Below the pieces are notes generated by a model, which worked only from the letters and a program-made list of their open reading frames with translations, did not search any database and was not told the DNA's origin. Positions 1-9,291 of a stretch of 64,000 nucleotides of DNA are shown here, piece by piece. Origin of the DNA: Ignavibacteria bacterium. Its GTDB lineage: Bacteria > Bacteroidota > Ignavibacteria > Ignavibacteriales > Ignavibacteriaceae. The stretch lies in the NCBI GenBank assembly GCA_030684555.1, contig JAUXVN010000039.1:1-64000 (forward strand), in the 5' to 3' direction. Within the stretch, counting starts at the first letter, position 1. Every line of letters begins with the position of its first letter. Position numbers and translations under genes: made by a program.

Positions 1-84
1 CGGGCAAACTCCCGGAAAATAGTAACCTGTCATAACAGGAAAGCGTTAAGCTTATTTTTTCTTTGTATGATTCTGTTAGTATTT

Positions 85-495
85 TCATGTCCCAAATTTA
101 ACACTTTTTCCCTTTTTGGTTCTGGCTTGTCCAGGTTGGGAGTTAGAAGACAGAATTTTGTTTGAATAAGCATTTAATAATTTCCCTACTTCTTCTGCCA
201 ATTCATTTTCCTGGTCTGTACTTGCATATCCTAAATCTTTAGTTAGTATTAAATAATATTTACATTCCTCAAGTGAGCCTTCTGATATATTAAAGAACCT
301 CACCTTATCAGCTTTACCTCTTTTTCTATATCCCTCAGCAATATTAGCCGGAACAGAAATAGCAGCTCTTCTGAATTGCGAGGATAATCCAAATAATTCT
401 TCTTTGGGAAACGACTTAGTCATTTTGTAAACAGCCAAAACAAATTGATGAGCCTTTTGCCAAACGATTAACTCTTTAAAAGATTGAGATTTCAT
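85..495 (-). CDS. Four-helix-bundle protein (S23 / 23S rRNA intervening-sequence protein family)
   Basis: The 136-residue protein opens with the family hallmark SFKELIVWQKAHQFVLAVY and continues with SFPKEELFGLSSQFRRAAISVPANIAEGYRKR, which is diagnostic of the four-helix-bundle family first seen inside 23S rRNA intervening sequences. Free-standing copies are common and their molecular role is not established. The last ~25 residues are a low-complexity tail (SSNSQPGQARTKKG) that looks like translated repeat DNA rather than a helix. That stretch contains an inverted copy (142-155) of the heptamer repeat found just upstream of the gene. It lies downstream of the tolC gene on the same strand, 109 bp away. 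Family call is firm; function is unknown. Confidence 0.9.
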   Translation of the reverse strand: MKSQSFKELIVWQKAHQFVLAVYKMTKSFPKEELFGLSSQFRRAAISVPANIAEGYRKRGKADKVRFFNISEGSLEECKYYLILTKDLGYASTDQENELAEEVGKLLNAYSNKILSSNSQPGQARTKKGKSVKFGT

Positions 496-552
496 TTTTA
501 TTTCCTATTTAATTTATTAATAAATATTTACTTAAACTTTTATCCAGAGATT

Positions 553-601
553 TTCTGTCTTCTGTCTTCTAACTTCTAACTTCTAACTTCTGTCTTCTAA
601 C
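553..601. repeat. Heptamer tandem repeat, seven units of TTCT(GT/AA)C
   Basis: Seven consecutive 7 bp units can be read: TTCTGTC twice, TTCTAAC three times, TTCTGTC, TTCTAAC. They lie between the tolC stop codon region and the four-helix-bundle gene. A reverse-complement copy of two units (GTTAGAAGACAGAA, 142-155) lies inside the 3' end of that gene. Confidence 0.9.
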
Positions 602-604
602 TCT

Positions 605-1918
605 TCAATAAACTTTCCTACCAATTGACTTCTCAAGCCTTACTTTTACTATCTGAAAATCAGCCTCTGTAGTTTTTAAGTTTGTTTCTGCTTGCAGTTT
701 CAAAGTTTCCGCATCAATTAAGTCTGTGCTTGTTGCTAACTGAACGTTGTATTTCTCCGAAGTGATGCGGTAATTTTCAATAACTTGTTCGAGCGCCTCT
801 TTGTTTACTTTTACTTTCTCTTCAGTTTTAATTAGGTTAAGATAATTTGAGTAAACTTCCACTTGAATATTTTCTTTCAGTTGGTCAAAATTTGTTTCAA
901 GTTGAAATTTAGCCTGCTTGGCTTGCGAAACTTGTGAAGAGGTCAAACCCCAATTCCAAACATCCCAACTTAATGTAACACCAACATCCCAGTTGGAATT
1001 AAATTCATCTTTTGCCGGCTGAAATCTTGGGTTCGGGTTGCTGTAATAATAATTTCCTGTTAGATAAAGAGAAGGAAACCAATTTGAGTTGGCTGCGTTT
1101 ACAGCTTCTTTACTAGCTTCAAAACGATATGCCAATGATTTCAGTTCTTTTCGGTTGCCGATCGCTTCATCAATTATATCAGCAAGCTGGTACTTCTCAT
1201 AATTTAACGACTGCTCGCCTGCCGCAACTTTGGTCTGTGATGTAAGTTCAATCCCGATAGCTTTATTAAAAGCGATTCTTGCAAGCTCTAAATTATTCTT
1301 AGCTTCGATAAGCATAAGTTTTGTGTTGGAATATTGAACTTCTAATTTCAACATATCATTCTTTGATATCAGTCCGTTCTCGAAAAAACTTTTTGTGTCC
1401 TTCAAATGATTTTCCATTTGTTGAAGCGACTGCGCGATAACTTTGCTAATCTCATCGGTTTTGTAATAATTCCAATAAGCGCTGTAAATATTAAATGCTG
1501 CTTCATTGCCTTCTCTTGAATAATCCTGCTCTGAGGCACTTAGATTTAGTTTGGCAGAACTTTTTAACGATGATAACTTAAATCCTGTAAACAGCGGTTG
1601 ACTAAATCCAAGTTTGAACGTGTAGTTGTTTAGTATCGGTTCCGAAATTCTAATTGGAGTTGGAGAGAAGGGCATTGTTACCTCAAACGGAGGAATATTA
1701 TCACTTAGCTTTGTATAGTTTCCAAACAATTTGAACTGCGGCAAGAATTGACTGCTGACTTCACTCAACTTTGAATCGGCATAGTTTAATTTGGACATTG
1801 AGATCTTTAAATCCTTGCTATTCTTCAAACCAATTTCTAAACTTTCGCTAAGAGATAATATTTTCTCCTGAGCAAACAACGAACCCGAAATCAGAAGGAT
1901 AATTAATAGTTCTTTCAT
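605..1918 (-). CDS. TolC-family outer membrane efflux protein
   Basis: A 437-residue protein with a signal peptide (MKELLIILLISGSLFAQ, cleavage after about residue 16) and two outer-membrane-efflux repeats rich in long amphipathic helices. Features include LSLSESLEIGLKNSKDL near the start and the PSLYLTGNYYYSNPN strand segment near the middle. It should form the outer-membrane channel of a tripartite pump. It is the last gene of a minus-strand operon after hlyD-like and ABC ATPase genes (29 bp gap to the ATPase gene). Length is normal for the family. Substrate cannot be read from sequence. Confidence 0.93.
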   Translation of the reverse strand: MKELLIILLISGSLFAQEKILSLSESLEIGLKNSKDLKISMSKLNYADSKLSEVSSQFLPQFKLFGNYTKLSDNIPPFEVTMPFSPTPIRISEPILNNYTFKLGFSQPLFTGFKLSSLKSSAKLNLSASEQDYSREGNEAAFNIYSAYWNYYKTDEISKVIAQSLQQMENHLKDTKSFFENGLISKNDMLKLEVQYSNTKLMLIEAKNNLELARIAFNKAIGIELTSQTKVAAGEQSLNYEKYQLADIIDEAIGNRKELKSLAYRFEASKEAVNAANSNWFPSLYLTGNYYYSNPNPRFQPAKDEFNSNWDVGVTLSWDVWNWGLTSSQVSQAKQAKFQLETNFDQLKENIQVEVYSNYLNLIKTEEKVKVNKEALEQVIENYRITSEKYNVQLATSTDLIDAETLKLQAETNLKTTEADFQIVKVRLEKSIGRKVY

Positions 1919-1947
1919 TTTATTTCCTTTTCAATTTTCATCAAATG

Positions 1948-2856
1948 TCACTTACTCATATAATGGATAAAGACATTTTCCAGCGACGGTGTAATTGTTC
2001 TTTTGTCTATTTCCGTAATTGAGTTTTCTTCAAATAGTTTTTTAATACGAGGATAATCCTCTTCATATTTTGATACCGCAATGTTCAGCCTGTCGCCATA
2101 CATTTGAACTTCAAAATCTGTAGCCGACCTTATAAGATTATATGCTTTTCTTACCGGCGTACAAACAATCTCAAGCACCTGCATGTTCATTGATTCTTTC
2201 ACATTATTCGGCGTGTCGCAGCTAATGATTTTCCCTTTGTCCATCAGCGCAACTCTGTTACATCTTTCGGCTTCATCGAGATAGGGCGTGGACATAAATA
2301 TTGTAATGCCTTCTTTTAATAGATTAGATAGGATCTTCCAGAAATCTCTTCTTGAAACCGGATCTACTCCGGTTGTTGGTTCATCCAGAAATATTATTTT
2401 CGGTTTATGGATGAGTGTGCAGGCAAGCGCAAGTTTTTGTTTCATACCGCCTGAAAGTTTATCGGCAAGCCTATCTCTGAAGGGCGTAAGTCTGGTAAAC
2501 TCCAGAAGTTCATCACGTCGATTTTTAAAATGTTTAACTCCATGAATATCAGCAAAGAATTCGATGTTTTCATCAACCGTTAAATCGCCGTAAAGCGAGA
2601 ACTTCTGGGAGAGATAACCTATTTCATTTTTTATTAATTTTATTTGCGAAAGAAGATCATATCCAAGAACTTCTGCCGAGCCGCTATCGGGTTTTAGTAA
2701 GCCGACCAACATTCTCATTGTAGTTGTTTTCCCGGCGCCATCCGGTCCTACAAGTCCAAACATTTCACCGCGGTTCACGTGGTAGTTTACACCATCAACG
2801 GCTAATACCGAACTGTAACTTTTTTTCAAATCAGTTATTTTTATTGCTGCTTCCAT
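1948..2856 (-). CDS. ABC-2 type efflux ATP-binding protein
   Basis: A 302-residue single ATPase with Walker A GPDGAGKTTT (residues ~37-46), signature LSGGMKQK, Walker B IIFLDEPTTGVDP and a C-terminal regulatory extension typical of multidrug or polysaccharide exporters (CcmA/YbhF type). It presumably powers export together with the HlyD and TolC neighbours. The coding region is separated by 15 bp from the upstream hlyD-like gene. No membrane permease follows it before tolC, so its transmembrane partner must lie elsewhere, possibly beyond the left edge of the window. Confidence 0.93.
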   Translation of the reverse strand: MEAAIKITDLKKSYSSVLAVDGVNYHVNRGEMFGLVGPDGAGKTTTMRMLVGLLKPDSGSAEVLGYDLLSQIKLIKNEIGYLSQKFSLYGDLTVDENIEFFADIHGVKHFKNRRDELLEFTRLTPFRDRLADKLSGGMKQKLALACTLIHKPKIIFLDEPTTGVDPVSRRDFWKILSNLLKEGITIFMSTPYLDEAERCNRVALMDKGKIISCDTPNNVKESMNMQVLEIVCTPVRKAYNLIRSATDFEVQMYGDRLNIAVSKYEEDYPRIKKLFEENSITEIDKRTITPSLENVFIHYMSK

Positions 2857-2871
2857 TATTTACTCAAATCT

Positions 2872-3837
2872 TTATAGTATTATTTTCGCATCCGCAGGCA
2901 TGCCGGGTTTAAGTTCAAAATTTTTGTTTGGTATTTCAATTTTAACAGCAAACACTAACTTGGTACGTTCATCTTTGGTCTGAATATTTTTGGGTGTAAA
3001 CTCTGCTTCGGGTGAAATAAAAGTTACTTTGCCTTCATATATTTTATCGGGATAAGTATCAATTGTTATCTCTGCTTTTTGTCCGAGTTTTATTTTTCCT
3101 AAATCCACTTCAGAAATATAAATTATCAGGTTCACGCTTGATAGGTTTGAAATTTTTACGAGCGAAGACATTGGCGAAACTGTTTCTCCTGCTTCTACAA
3201 ATTTTTTAACAACAAATCCATTCAGCGGGGATATTAAATAACTATCCCTAATATTCTTTTCTAAAAGACCGACGGACGCTTGCGCTTTTTTCAAGCCGGC
3301 TCTTGCTTGTTCAATTTCCTCCGGTCGAAATAATTTTTTCACCTTCTCAAAATTTTCTTTTGCCGCAGAAAATTGAGTCAACGATATTTGGTATCGTGCA
3401 GTCATATCTTCATATTGTTTGCGCGTTATTGATTTACTATCAAACAATTTTGTATATCGTTCAAAATCATTTTTTGCCTGATTGAAATTAATCTCCGTTT
3501 GTTTCATCATTTCTTCAGCTTGCTTTATATCCTCTGATCTCGCGCCTTTAAGCATCAACTTAAGCTGTGCTTCAGATATTTGTTCTGCCGCAGATGCTTG
3601 TTCAAGTTGGAAACCAAGCGCTTCATGGTCGATTATTAGAATGGTGTCACCGGTATTAACCTTTGCGCCCTCATCTAAAAGAATTGATTTTATTTCACCC
3701 GCATTCTTTGAACTTATCGTTACGTTTGTTGATTCAATCGTTCCCGTTGCTTCGATTTTTGAACCGTCATTATCTCCGCCGCATCCATAAATTGATAGAA
3801 GCAGAATTAACGATATGATGATTTTGATTGTTTTCAT
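2872..3837 (-). CDS. HlyD-family periplasmic adaptor lipoprotein
   Basis: A 321-residue membrane-fusion protein. The start at 3837 is chosen because it gives a clean lipoprotein signal (MKTIKIIISLILLLSIYGC, acylated Cys19); eight extra upstream residues are possible in frame. It has a lipoyl/biotinyl half-motif (KNAGEIKSILLDEGAKVNTG), a long coiled-coil hairpin (~residues 70-180), the second half-motif (ISPLNGFVVKKFVEAGETV) and a beta-barrel ending in LKPGMPADAKIIL. It links an inner-membrane ABC exporter to TolC. It is the first gene of the operon, preceded by TetR operator-like sites. Confidence 0.93.
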   Translation of the reverse strand: MKTIKIIISLILLLSIYGCGGDNDGSKIEATGTIESTNVTISSKNAGEIKSILLDEGAKVNTGDTILIIDHEALGFQLEQASAAEQISEAQLKLMLKGARSEDIKQAEEMMKQTEINFNQAKNDFERYTKLFDSKSITRKQYEDMTARYQISLTQFSAAKENFEKVKKLFRPEEIEQARAGLKKAQASVGLLEKNIRDSYLISPLNGFVVKKFVEAGETVSPMSSLVKISNLSSVNLIIYISEVDLGKIKLGQKAEITIDTYPDKIYEGKVTFISPEAEFTPKNIQTKDERTKLVFAVKIEIPNKNFELKPGMPADAKIIL

Positions 3838-4252
3838 TTTTATCCTTTGATTTATTGCCAATATTTTCTTCCTTCTTTAGTAAGCATTCATTTTAGAAGC
3901 ATCATAAAGAGGTCAGTTAAGCTGATGAAGTATTGCTTTGCAGCTAATTAAAAATATTTAATTACTCGCTTTAGCGATTGAACTATTAAAAAGATTTTTT
4001 ATCCATTCAGTAAAGTAAATGTGAATCATTTTGTGTTTCTTAAAGAATTTTACTTTGTCTTGAATCCTTTCAAATTGTTTTATTGATGACAAGTTCAGCT
4101 GTATTCAGGTTGCTATTTTTTTGTTTCCGGTATTCATAATTGTATGAAGAAGATATTCGTTTATAAATTCTTGATTTTCCGGCCGCATATTTTTAATTCT
4201 TATTAACATAGTTAGTTAGTCTTCACTAACGGCATGATTAAAAATAATATCT
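3838..4252. other. Regulatory gap between tetR and the efflux operon
   Basis: There is no credible gene in this 415 bp stretch. It is AT-rich and should hold the promoter of the minus-strand hlyD-ATPase-tolC operon. It contains one strong TetR operator-like inverted repeat (4211-4230) and a degenerate relative near the hlyD start (3877-3894, TTAGT followed by AAGCATTC). Confidence 0.6.
4211..4230. promoter_or_regulatory. Putative TetR operator, copy 2
   Basis: Perfect 6 bp inverted arms GTTAGT and ACTAAC separated by 8 bases (TAGTCTTC). It matches the site at 4859-4877 at 16 of 19 positions and lies upstream of the efflux operon, just past the 3' end of tetR. Seen in sequence; binding by the adjacent TetR is inference. 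Confidence 0.65.
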
Positions 4253-4840
4253 TCATCTTATAAAAATTAATTTTCCAACAGTCTCAGCGATCTTTGTACC
4301 CCGTTGGGAGAGGGGATAAGCAAACTCACTTAATCTCCATTCAAGAACAGCGAGACGGATGACACCGAGGATTACCGTTAGAATTTCATCGGATTTCAAA
4401 TCTATCACTTGATTGTTCAATTTTGCTTCATCAATAATGGCTCTAAGAATTCTTTTCCTTTTTTCAATTATCGACAAAACCTTCTCTCTAATTAAACTAC
4501 TCTGATTAAATATATCTTCGGCGAACACAATAGATGTCATTCCAGGCTTTTTTTCAAGAAAATTAAAATGATACTGTATAAAGCATTCAATTTTCTCTAA
4601 AGGTTTTTCTTTAAGTTTTACTTCGTTAAAGAGTTTTGCATCAAACTCGCCAAACCTTCCCAAAATGCCAAGGACAATGTCTTCCTTGTTTAAGAAATGT
4701 CGATAAAGCGCCGGTTCGCTAATTCCTACCCTTGAAGCTAACTCTCTGATTGAAAAAGATTGATATCCCATTTCATGAATAATCTTGATTGCTTCATCAA
4801 TAATTGAAGCCTGTCTTTCTTCTGTACTTATACGAGCCAA
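4253..4840 (-). CDS. TetR/AcrR-family transcriptional repressor
   Basis: A 195-residue regulator with an N-terminal TetR helix-turn-helix (FSIRELASRVGISEPALYRHFLNKEDIV, ~residues 29-56) and a divergent all-helical ligand-binding C-terminus. The start is TTG with a good AAGGA ribosome site 9 bases upstream. It is transcribed in the same direction as the downstream efflux operon, 415 bp away. Matching inverted repeats before its own start and before the efflux operon suggest autoregulation and repression of the pump. The effector is unknown. Confidence 0.92.
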   Translation of the reverse strand: MARISTEERQASIIDEAIKIIHEMGYQSFSIRELASRVGISEPALYRHFLNKEDIVLGILGRFGEFDAKLFNEVKLKEKPLEKIECFIQYHFNFLEKKPGMTSIVFAEDIFNQSSLIREKVLSIIEKRKRILRAIIDEAKLNNQVIDLKSDEILTVILGVIRLAVLEWRLSEFAYPLSQRGTKIAETVGKLIFIR

Positions 4841-4858
4841 TTGTTAATTCCTTATAAA

Positions 4859-4877
4859 TTAGTTAACATTCACTAAC
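4859..4877. promoter_or_regulatory. Putative TetR operator, copy 1
   Basis: Inverted repeat TTAGT-N8-ACTAA (19 bp with the final C) about 20 bases upstream of the tetR start codon, where it could block transcription of tetR. It is near-identical to the site at 4211-4230. Confidence 0.65.
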
Positions 4878-5132
4878 AAACATAATGCTTAATAATACAT
4901 TTGTCAAGTAAAATTTTTAAAACAGAGTTCATTTAAGTGAAATCGCCCAATATTTACAATTTTAAAATCTTTTTAGGTCCTTCGGGAAAAAGTGTGTCCA
5001 TAACGTTCACACAAGGTATAAACAAATATTTATTGATGCCCACTTCAAAAAGTAAGGTGATTAACTAAATTGAGTGTATTCGTATAGTGTTTATGAGTAA
5101 CTATTATAACCTGTGAAATGAAAATATTCCCC

Positions 5133-5252
5133 GTGTGATAACCGGCACTTGACACGAGCCCATTTTTTTTTATTTGTAACAACAATCTTGATCACTCCTC
5201 ACTTAATTAATCTTTCCATTTTTTATTTGAGGGTTTATTTGAGTTATTTCTT
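5133..5252 (+). repeat. Diverged direct repeat, left copy
   Basis: Shares ordered blocks with 9167-9291: GTGTGATA, GCACTTGACA, TTGTA-CAACAA, TCACT, TTTnCCA, GGGTTT, TTG-GTTA-TTCTT, with similar spacing. The two copies flank the porin and chemoreceptor genes. Its nature (old insertion boundary or shared untranslated element) is undetermined. Confidence 0.5.
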
Positions 5253-5920
5253 ACCACTTTCATTTTCTATATTTTTAGAGGTATAAAGAAATCTAAACTC
5301 TCTTTAAAAGAAAAGATAAGAGCTATGAATAAATTTGAATTTGTGTCACTAAACGAGAAGCCGAAAAAATTTCTTATTGAGAAAGGGGTGTTTGATTAAC
5401 GGGGAAATTTAAGCAATTGTTTGTGACAAAATATGGGAGTATGATATAGATGAAAGAAAAATTCAAATTTCATTATAATGATACAAGTGGAATAATGTAT
5501 AAATGTAATTATTGTTCAATTTGATGATTTTAAGAAATATTGCCAATTGATTTACTTAGAATCCCCTTTATTTTAGCGGTTATAATTCAAGTGGTCACAT
5601 CAATCTCTTAAAAAATTATCTTCCCCCCTTTTTTACTAAACTAATTTTCGCTCTATTCGATAATGTGACAGGAACAGGACGTTAGATCTAGTATAATCAT
5701 TTTTCAAGAATTAGCATTAAGTTAATAAATCAAATTTACCTTTCGTCTGTGCATTTTCTTTTAAGGGTTCAAAATTTTGCAGATTGTAAGTAAGACAGTA
5801 AGAATATAGAGAAAATATAAATCATAAGTGAGTTAGAGTCTCCTTAATCTAATCTAATGTTAAGGGATAACTGTAACTAATTTTCAATTCAACTAAAATA
5901 AAAATAGTAAGGTAATTAAT

Positions 5921-7135
5921 ATGAACAGAATTTTACTAATATTAATATTTGGGACAACATTACTTACTGCTCAAAGCAGCGGTGATAAAGCGGGGTTCGG
6001 AATAAGCTGGGGTGGATTTGTGAAAACAGATGTTTTGTTTGACAGCAGACAAAACGTAACAATCCGCGAAGGACATTTCTTGTTATATCCCGAGAATAAG
6101 AATCTAGATGTTGATAACAAAGATATTAACGGAGAGTCGAGTTTTAATATGCTATCGATTCAAACCAGACTGACGGGAAAAATAACTGCACCGGATGTAT
6201 TAGGAGCTAAAACCAGCGGTGTTCTTGAAGGGGCGTTTTTTGGACATACAAATCCGGATATAAACGGGTTTAGATTGAGATTAGCATTTGTAAAACTTCA
6301 ATGGGAGAATTCAAGTTTTTTAGCCGGACAATATTGGCATCCATTATTTATAACTGATGTATTTGCAAATGTAGTATCATTCAATACCGGAGTTCCGTTC
6401 CAACCTTTTTCACGTAATCCGCAGTTACGTTATACATATAAAACCGGAGGGACAAGTATAATTGCTACAGCTTATAGTCAGAGAGATTTCTCTAGTACCG
6501 GACCAAACGGAATATCTTCAGAATATTTGAGAAATGGTGTTATACCCGGGCTTAATCTTAATACGATGTTTGAGTTTCCAAATCTTTTATTTGGAATTAG
6601 CGGAGATATGAAAACACTGCGTCCCAAATTAGTGAGTGAAGCAAAATATTTAAGTAATGAGAAGATTACGAGTTTTGCAGGAATGGTTTACGGGAAATAT
6701 TTCAAAGATGAATTTTCAATAAAGATGGAAGGTGTTTACGGAAGTAATCTTTATGATTTAACTCTGCTCGGCGGATATGCATCGTACGAAAAGGATGTTA
6801 TTACAAAAATTGAGAAGTATACAAACGTAAATGTTTTTTCTGCATGGACTGACATTGCTTACGGAAAGTCAACAGAGTTCGGATTGTTTGCCGGCTACAC
6901 TAAAAATCTTGGTTCAGAAAAAGCTATATTGACCAACTTCAGCCGGGGTACAAACATAGCATATGTTTACCGAATTTCACCACGTGTGATATTTAACATT
7001 GGGAAATTCAGATTAGCAGGAGAAGTTGAATATACTGTCGCAGGATATGGGACAGCAGATTCAAACGGAAAGGTAACAAATACAGAGGAAGTTGCAAACC
7101 TTAGATTGTTAACAGCATTTTATCTGTTTTTCTAA
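5921..7135 (+). CDS. Outer-membrane beta-barrel porin-like protein
   Basis: A 404-residue protein with a signal peptide (MNRILLILIFGTTLLTAQS) followed by alternating amphipathic strands through to a terminal aromatic residue (LLTAFYLFF), as expected for an outer-membrane barrel. Segments such as GFVKTDVLFDSRQ, FNMLSIQTRLTGKI and SSFLAGQYWHPLF resemble DcaP-like trimeric porins. It probably admits small anionic solutes, but the substrate is not readable. It is followed after 28 bp by a chemoreceptor, so the pair may be an uptake and sensing unit for one compound. Confidence 0.75.
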   Translation: MNRILLILIFGTTLLTAQSSGDKAGFGISWGGFVKTDVLFDSRQNVTIREGHFLLYPENKNLDVDNKDINGESSFNMLSIQTRLTGKITAPDVLGAKTSGVLEGAFFGHTNPDINGFRLRLAFVKLQWENSSFLAGQYWHPLFITDVFANVVSFNTGVPFQPFSRNPQLRYTYKTGGTSIIATAYSQRDFSSTGPNGISSEYLRNGVIPGLNLNTMFEFPNLLFGISGDMKTLRPKLVSEAKYLSNEKITSFAGMVYGKYFKDEFSIKMEGVYGSNLYDLTLLGGYASYEKDVITKIEKYTNVNVFSAWTDIAYGKSTEFGLFAGYTKNLGSEKAILTNFSRGTNIAYVYRISPRVIFNIGKFRLAGEVEYTVAGYGTADSNGKVTNTEEVANLRLLTAFYLFF

Positions 7136-7163
7136 TTGATCAAAAGAGGAAGCGAAGGAGAAT

Positions 7164-9104
7164 ATGAATTTACTTAAAATCGATAACTTGAAAATCTTTT
7201 ATAAGGTAGTGATTTTATCCCTATCAATACTGGCTATAGTATTTGTAGTATTTTTTCTCTTCTTAATGCCATATATAAGTGATGCAATGTATCATGATAA
7301 AAAAGAGAATGTTAAAAACACTGTAGAAGTTGCCTATAACATTATAGATAATTACTACAAAATGTTTAGATCAGGTGAATTAACAGAAGATGTCGCAAAA
7401 ACAACAGCTGCTGAGATGGTAAAGAAAATTAGGTATAGCGGAAGTGAATATTTTTGGATTAATGACTATTATCCAAGAATGATAATGCACCCGATAAATA
7501 CCGCATTAGACGGAAAAGATTTGAGAGAGTATAAGGATTCAGACGGTGAATTTTTGTTTGTGACTTTTGTTAATATTGTAAAAAAAGGGGGTGAGGGATT
7601 TCACGAATACAAATGGGCTAAGCCGGGGTTTGATAAACCGGTTCCGAAAATCTCTTACGTAAAAGGATTAAAGGAGTGGGAGTGGCTTATAGGTAGCGGT
7701 TTATATATGGATGATGTTGAGGCTGAGATCAGTGAAATAAAATCTAAGTTTACATATATACTTCTCCTTACATCCCTTGCTGCAATGGTTTTGGGATTAT
7801 TTGTGGCAAGAAAAATCTCTGTTCCGGTCAAACAATTGAGTGAAGCTGCGGAGAAGGTTGCTTCGGGAGATGTGAATGTTAGCGTTAATCTAAATTCTGA
7901 AGATGAACTCGGTCAGCTTGGGAAAAGTTTTAATCAGATGGTGGGAAATATAAAGCAGTCAATCGAAGAAGTTGAATTAAAGAGTAAAGAAGCGGGACGT
8001 GCAGCGGATGAAGCGAACAAAGCAAAGCATGAAGTTCTTCAACATCAGGAATATTTAGCCCGAAACACAAAAGTATTACTTGATGAAATGAAAAAGTTTG
8101 CTGAAGGAGATTTAACTGTAAGATTAACACCGGAAAAAGAGAATGATGATATTGGGAAATTGTTTTTAGGTTTTAATAGTGCGGTAACAAATATCCATGA
8201 AATGATAATTGGTGTAACAGAAGCCGTTGAAGCTACTGCGAGTGCATCTAATCAAATTTCATCGAGTACTGAAGAGATGGCAGCAGGTTCACAAGAGCAA
8301 TCGGCACAAACAACAGAGATTGCAAGTGCGGTTGAAGAAATGAGTAAAACAATTTTCGAAACTACAAAGAATGCAAGTACCGCTTCGGTTAATGCTAAGA
8401 GTGCAAGTACTCAAGCAAAAATTGGTGTTGATAAAATTGCCGAAGCTAAAAAGGGAATGGAGGAGATTATATCCTCTGCTCAATCGACCGGAAAGATAAT
8501 TAATTCGCTTGCAAATAAAACAGATCAGATCGGTGAAATTGCTCAAGTTATTGATGACATTGCAGACCAGACTAATCTACTTGCATTAAACGCAGCTATT
8601 GAAGCCGCCCGGGCAGGTGAACAGGGACGCGGTTTTGCTGTAGTTGCAGATGAAGTCCGGAAACTTGCCGAGAGAACTACAAAAGCAACTAAGGAGATTG
8701 CTGAGACTATCAAAGCAATTCAGAAGGAAGCAAAAGAGGCGGATGATTCAATGGGTGTAGCCGGTAAGGTTGTAATGAAAGGGATTGAACTTAATGCGAA
8801 TGTAGAAGAAGTTCTTGTAGGGATTAATAAAAGTGCACATTTAGTGTCAGCAGAAATCGATCAGGTTGCAGCCGCCAGTGAAGAACAATCAGCCGCTTCA
8901 GAACAGATCAGCAAAAATGTTGAAGGAATAAGTAATGTAACAAATGAAACTTCTACAGGTATTCAGCAGATTGCCAATGCAGCAGAAGATTTAAATAGAT
9001 TAACATTGAAACTACAGGAATTAGTTTCTCGTTTTCACGTTGAAAACTCCGAGAGGAATTATTTAAAAGCCCCGAACAAAGGAGCTTTAACGAGACGTAA
9101 ATAA
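7164..9104 (+). CDS. Methyl-accepting chemotaxis protein with single Cache domain
   Basis: A 646-residue receptor. TM1 is ~residues 12-36, an extracytoplasmic sCache_2-type sensor spans ~38-190 ([32 protein letters not shown]), and TM2 is ~196-216. A HAMP domain and a second HAMP-like segment (~300-350, [13 protein letters not shown]) precede the signalling hairpin, whose conserved tip is [20 protein letters not shown] near residue 470. It has a strong GAAGGAG ribosome site. Such receptors typically sense small carboxylates. It appears co-transcribed with the upstream porin and ends in a clear terminator. Confidence 0.95.
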   Translation: MNLLKIDNLKIFYKVVILSLSILAIVFVVFFLFLMPYISDAMYHDKKENVKNTVEVAYNIIDNYYKMFRSGELTEDVAKTTAAEMVKKIRYSGSEYFWINDYYPRMIMHPINTALDGKDLREYKDSDGEFLFVTFVNIVKKGGEGFHEYKWAKPGFDKPVPKISYVKGLKEWEWLIGSGLYMDDVEAEISEIKSKFTYILLLTSLAAMVLGLFVARKISVPVKQLSEAAEKVASGDVNVSVNLNSEDELGQLGKSFNQMVGNIKQSIEEVELKSKEAGRAADEANKAKHEVLQHQEYLARNTKVLLDEMKKFAEGDLTVRLTPEKENDDIGKLFLGFNSAVTNIHEMIIGVTEAVEATASASNQISSSTEEMAAGSQEQSAQTTEIASAVEEMSKTIFETTKNASTASVNAKSASTQAKIGVDKIAEAKKGMEEIISSAQSTGKIINSLANKTDQIGEIAQVIDDIADQTNLLALNAAIEAARAGEQGRGFAVVADEVRKLAERTTKATKEIAETIKAIQKEAKEADDSMGVAGKVVMKGIELNANVEEVLVGINKSAHLVSAEIDQVAAASEEQSAASEQISKNVEGISNVTNETSTGIQQIANAAEDLNRLTLKLQELVSRFHVENSERNYLKAPNKGALTRRK

Positions 9105-9135
9105 AGAATAATTTCAGATAAAAATGTGCGGTCAT

Positions 9136-9166
9136 AAATCCCCCGAAATCACGGGGGATTTTTTTT
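9136..9166 (+). terminator. Rho-independent terminator after the chemoreceptor
   Basis: Ten-base-pair stem AAATCCCCCG / CGGGGGATTT with a 6-base loop followed by a run of T. It ends the porin-chemoreceptor unit. Confidence 0.95.
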
Positions 9167-9291
9167 GTGTGATAGTCAGCACTTGACAGTTTTCGTAATA
9201 TTGTTTTAATTGTATCAACAAAATTAAAGTCACTTTACTTTACTAATTTTTGCCACTTTTTTCTTAAAGGGGTTTGCTTGGGTTACTTCTT
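9167..9291 (+). repeat. Diverged direct repeat, right copy
   Basis: Partner of 5133-5252. It begins immediately at the end of the terminator T-run with GTGTGATA and GCACTTGACA and ends with GGGTTACTTCTT. Confidence 0.5.

Larger units (their letters stand above)
4841..5920. other. 1.08 kb intergenic region
   Basis: No convincing gene is seen. The left end holds the tetR promoter and operator-like site. Positions 5133-5252 are a diverged copy of a sequence also present at 9167-9291. A 24-codon ATG reading frame (5325-5399) has no recognisable product. The right end, before the porin gene, has an AGTAAGG ribosome site and presumably a promoter. The rest is AT-rich and may be decayed coding DNA. 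Confidence 0.5.

Noticed and set aside
1-40. Two small hairpins (CGGG/CCCG and CCTGT/ACAGG) at the left edge
   Set aside because: No T-run follows and the sequence is cut by the window edge, so neither terminator nor RNA gene can be supported.
5325-5399. A 24-codon ATG frame (MNKFEFVSLNEKPKKFLIEK start) in the long intergenic region
   Set aside because: Too short, no ribosome site, no recognisable family and no conserved neighbour; at most a remnant.
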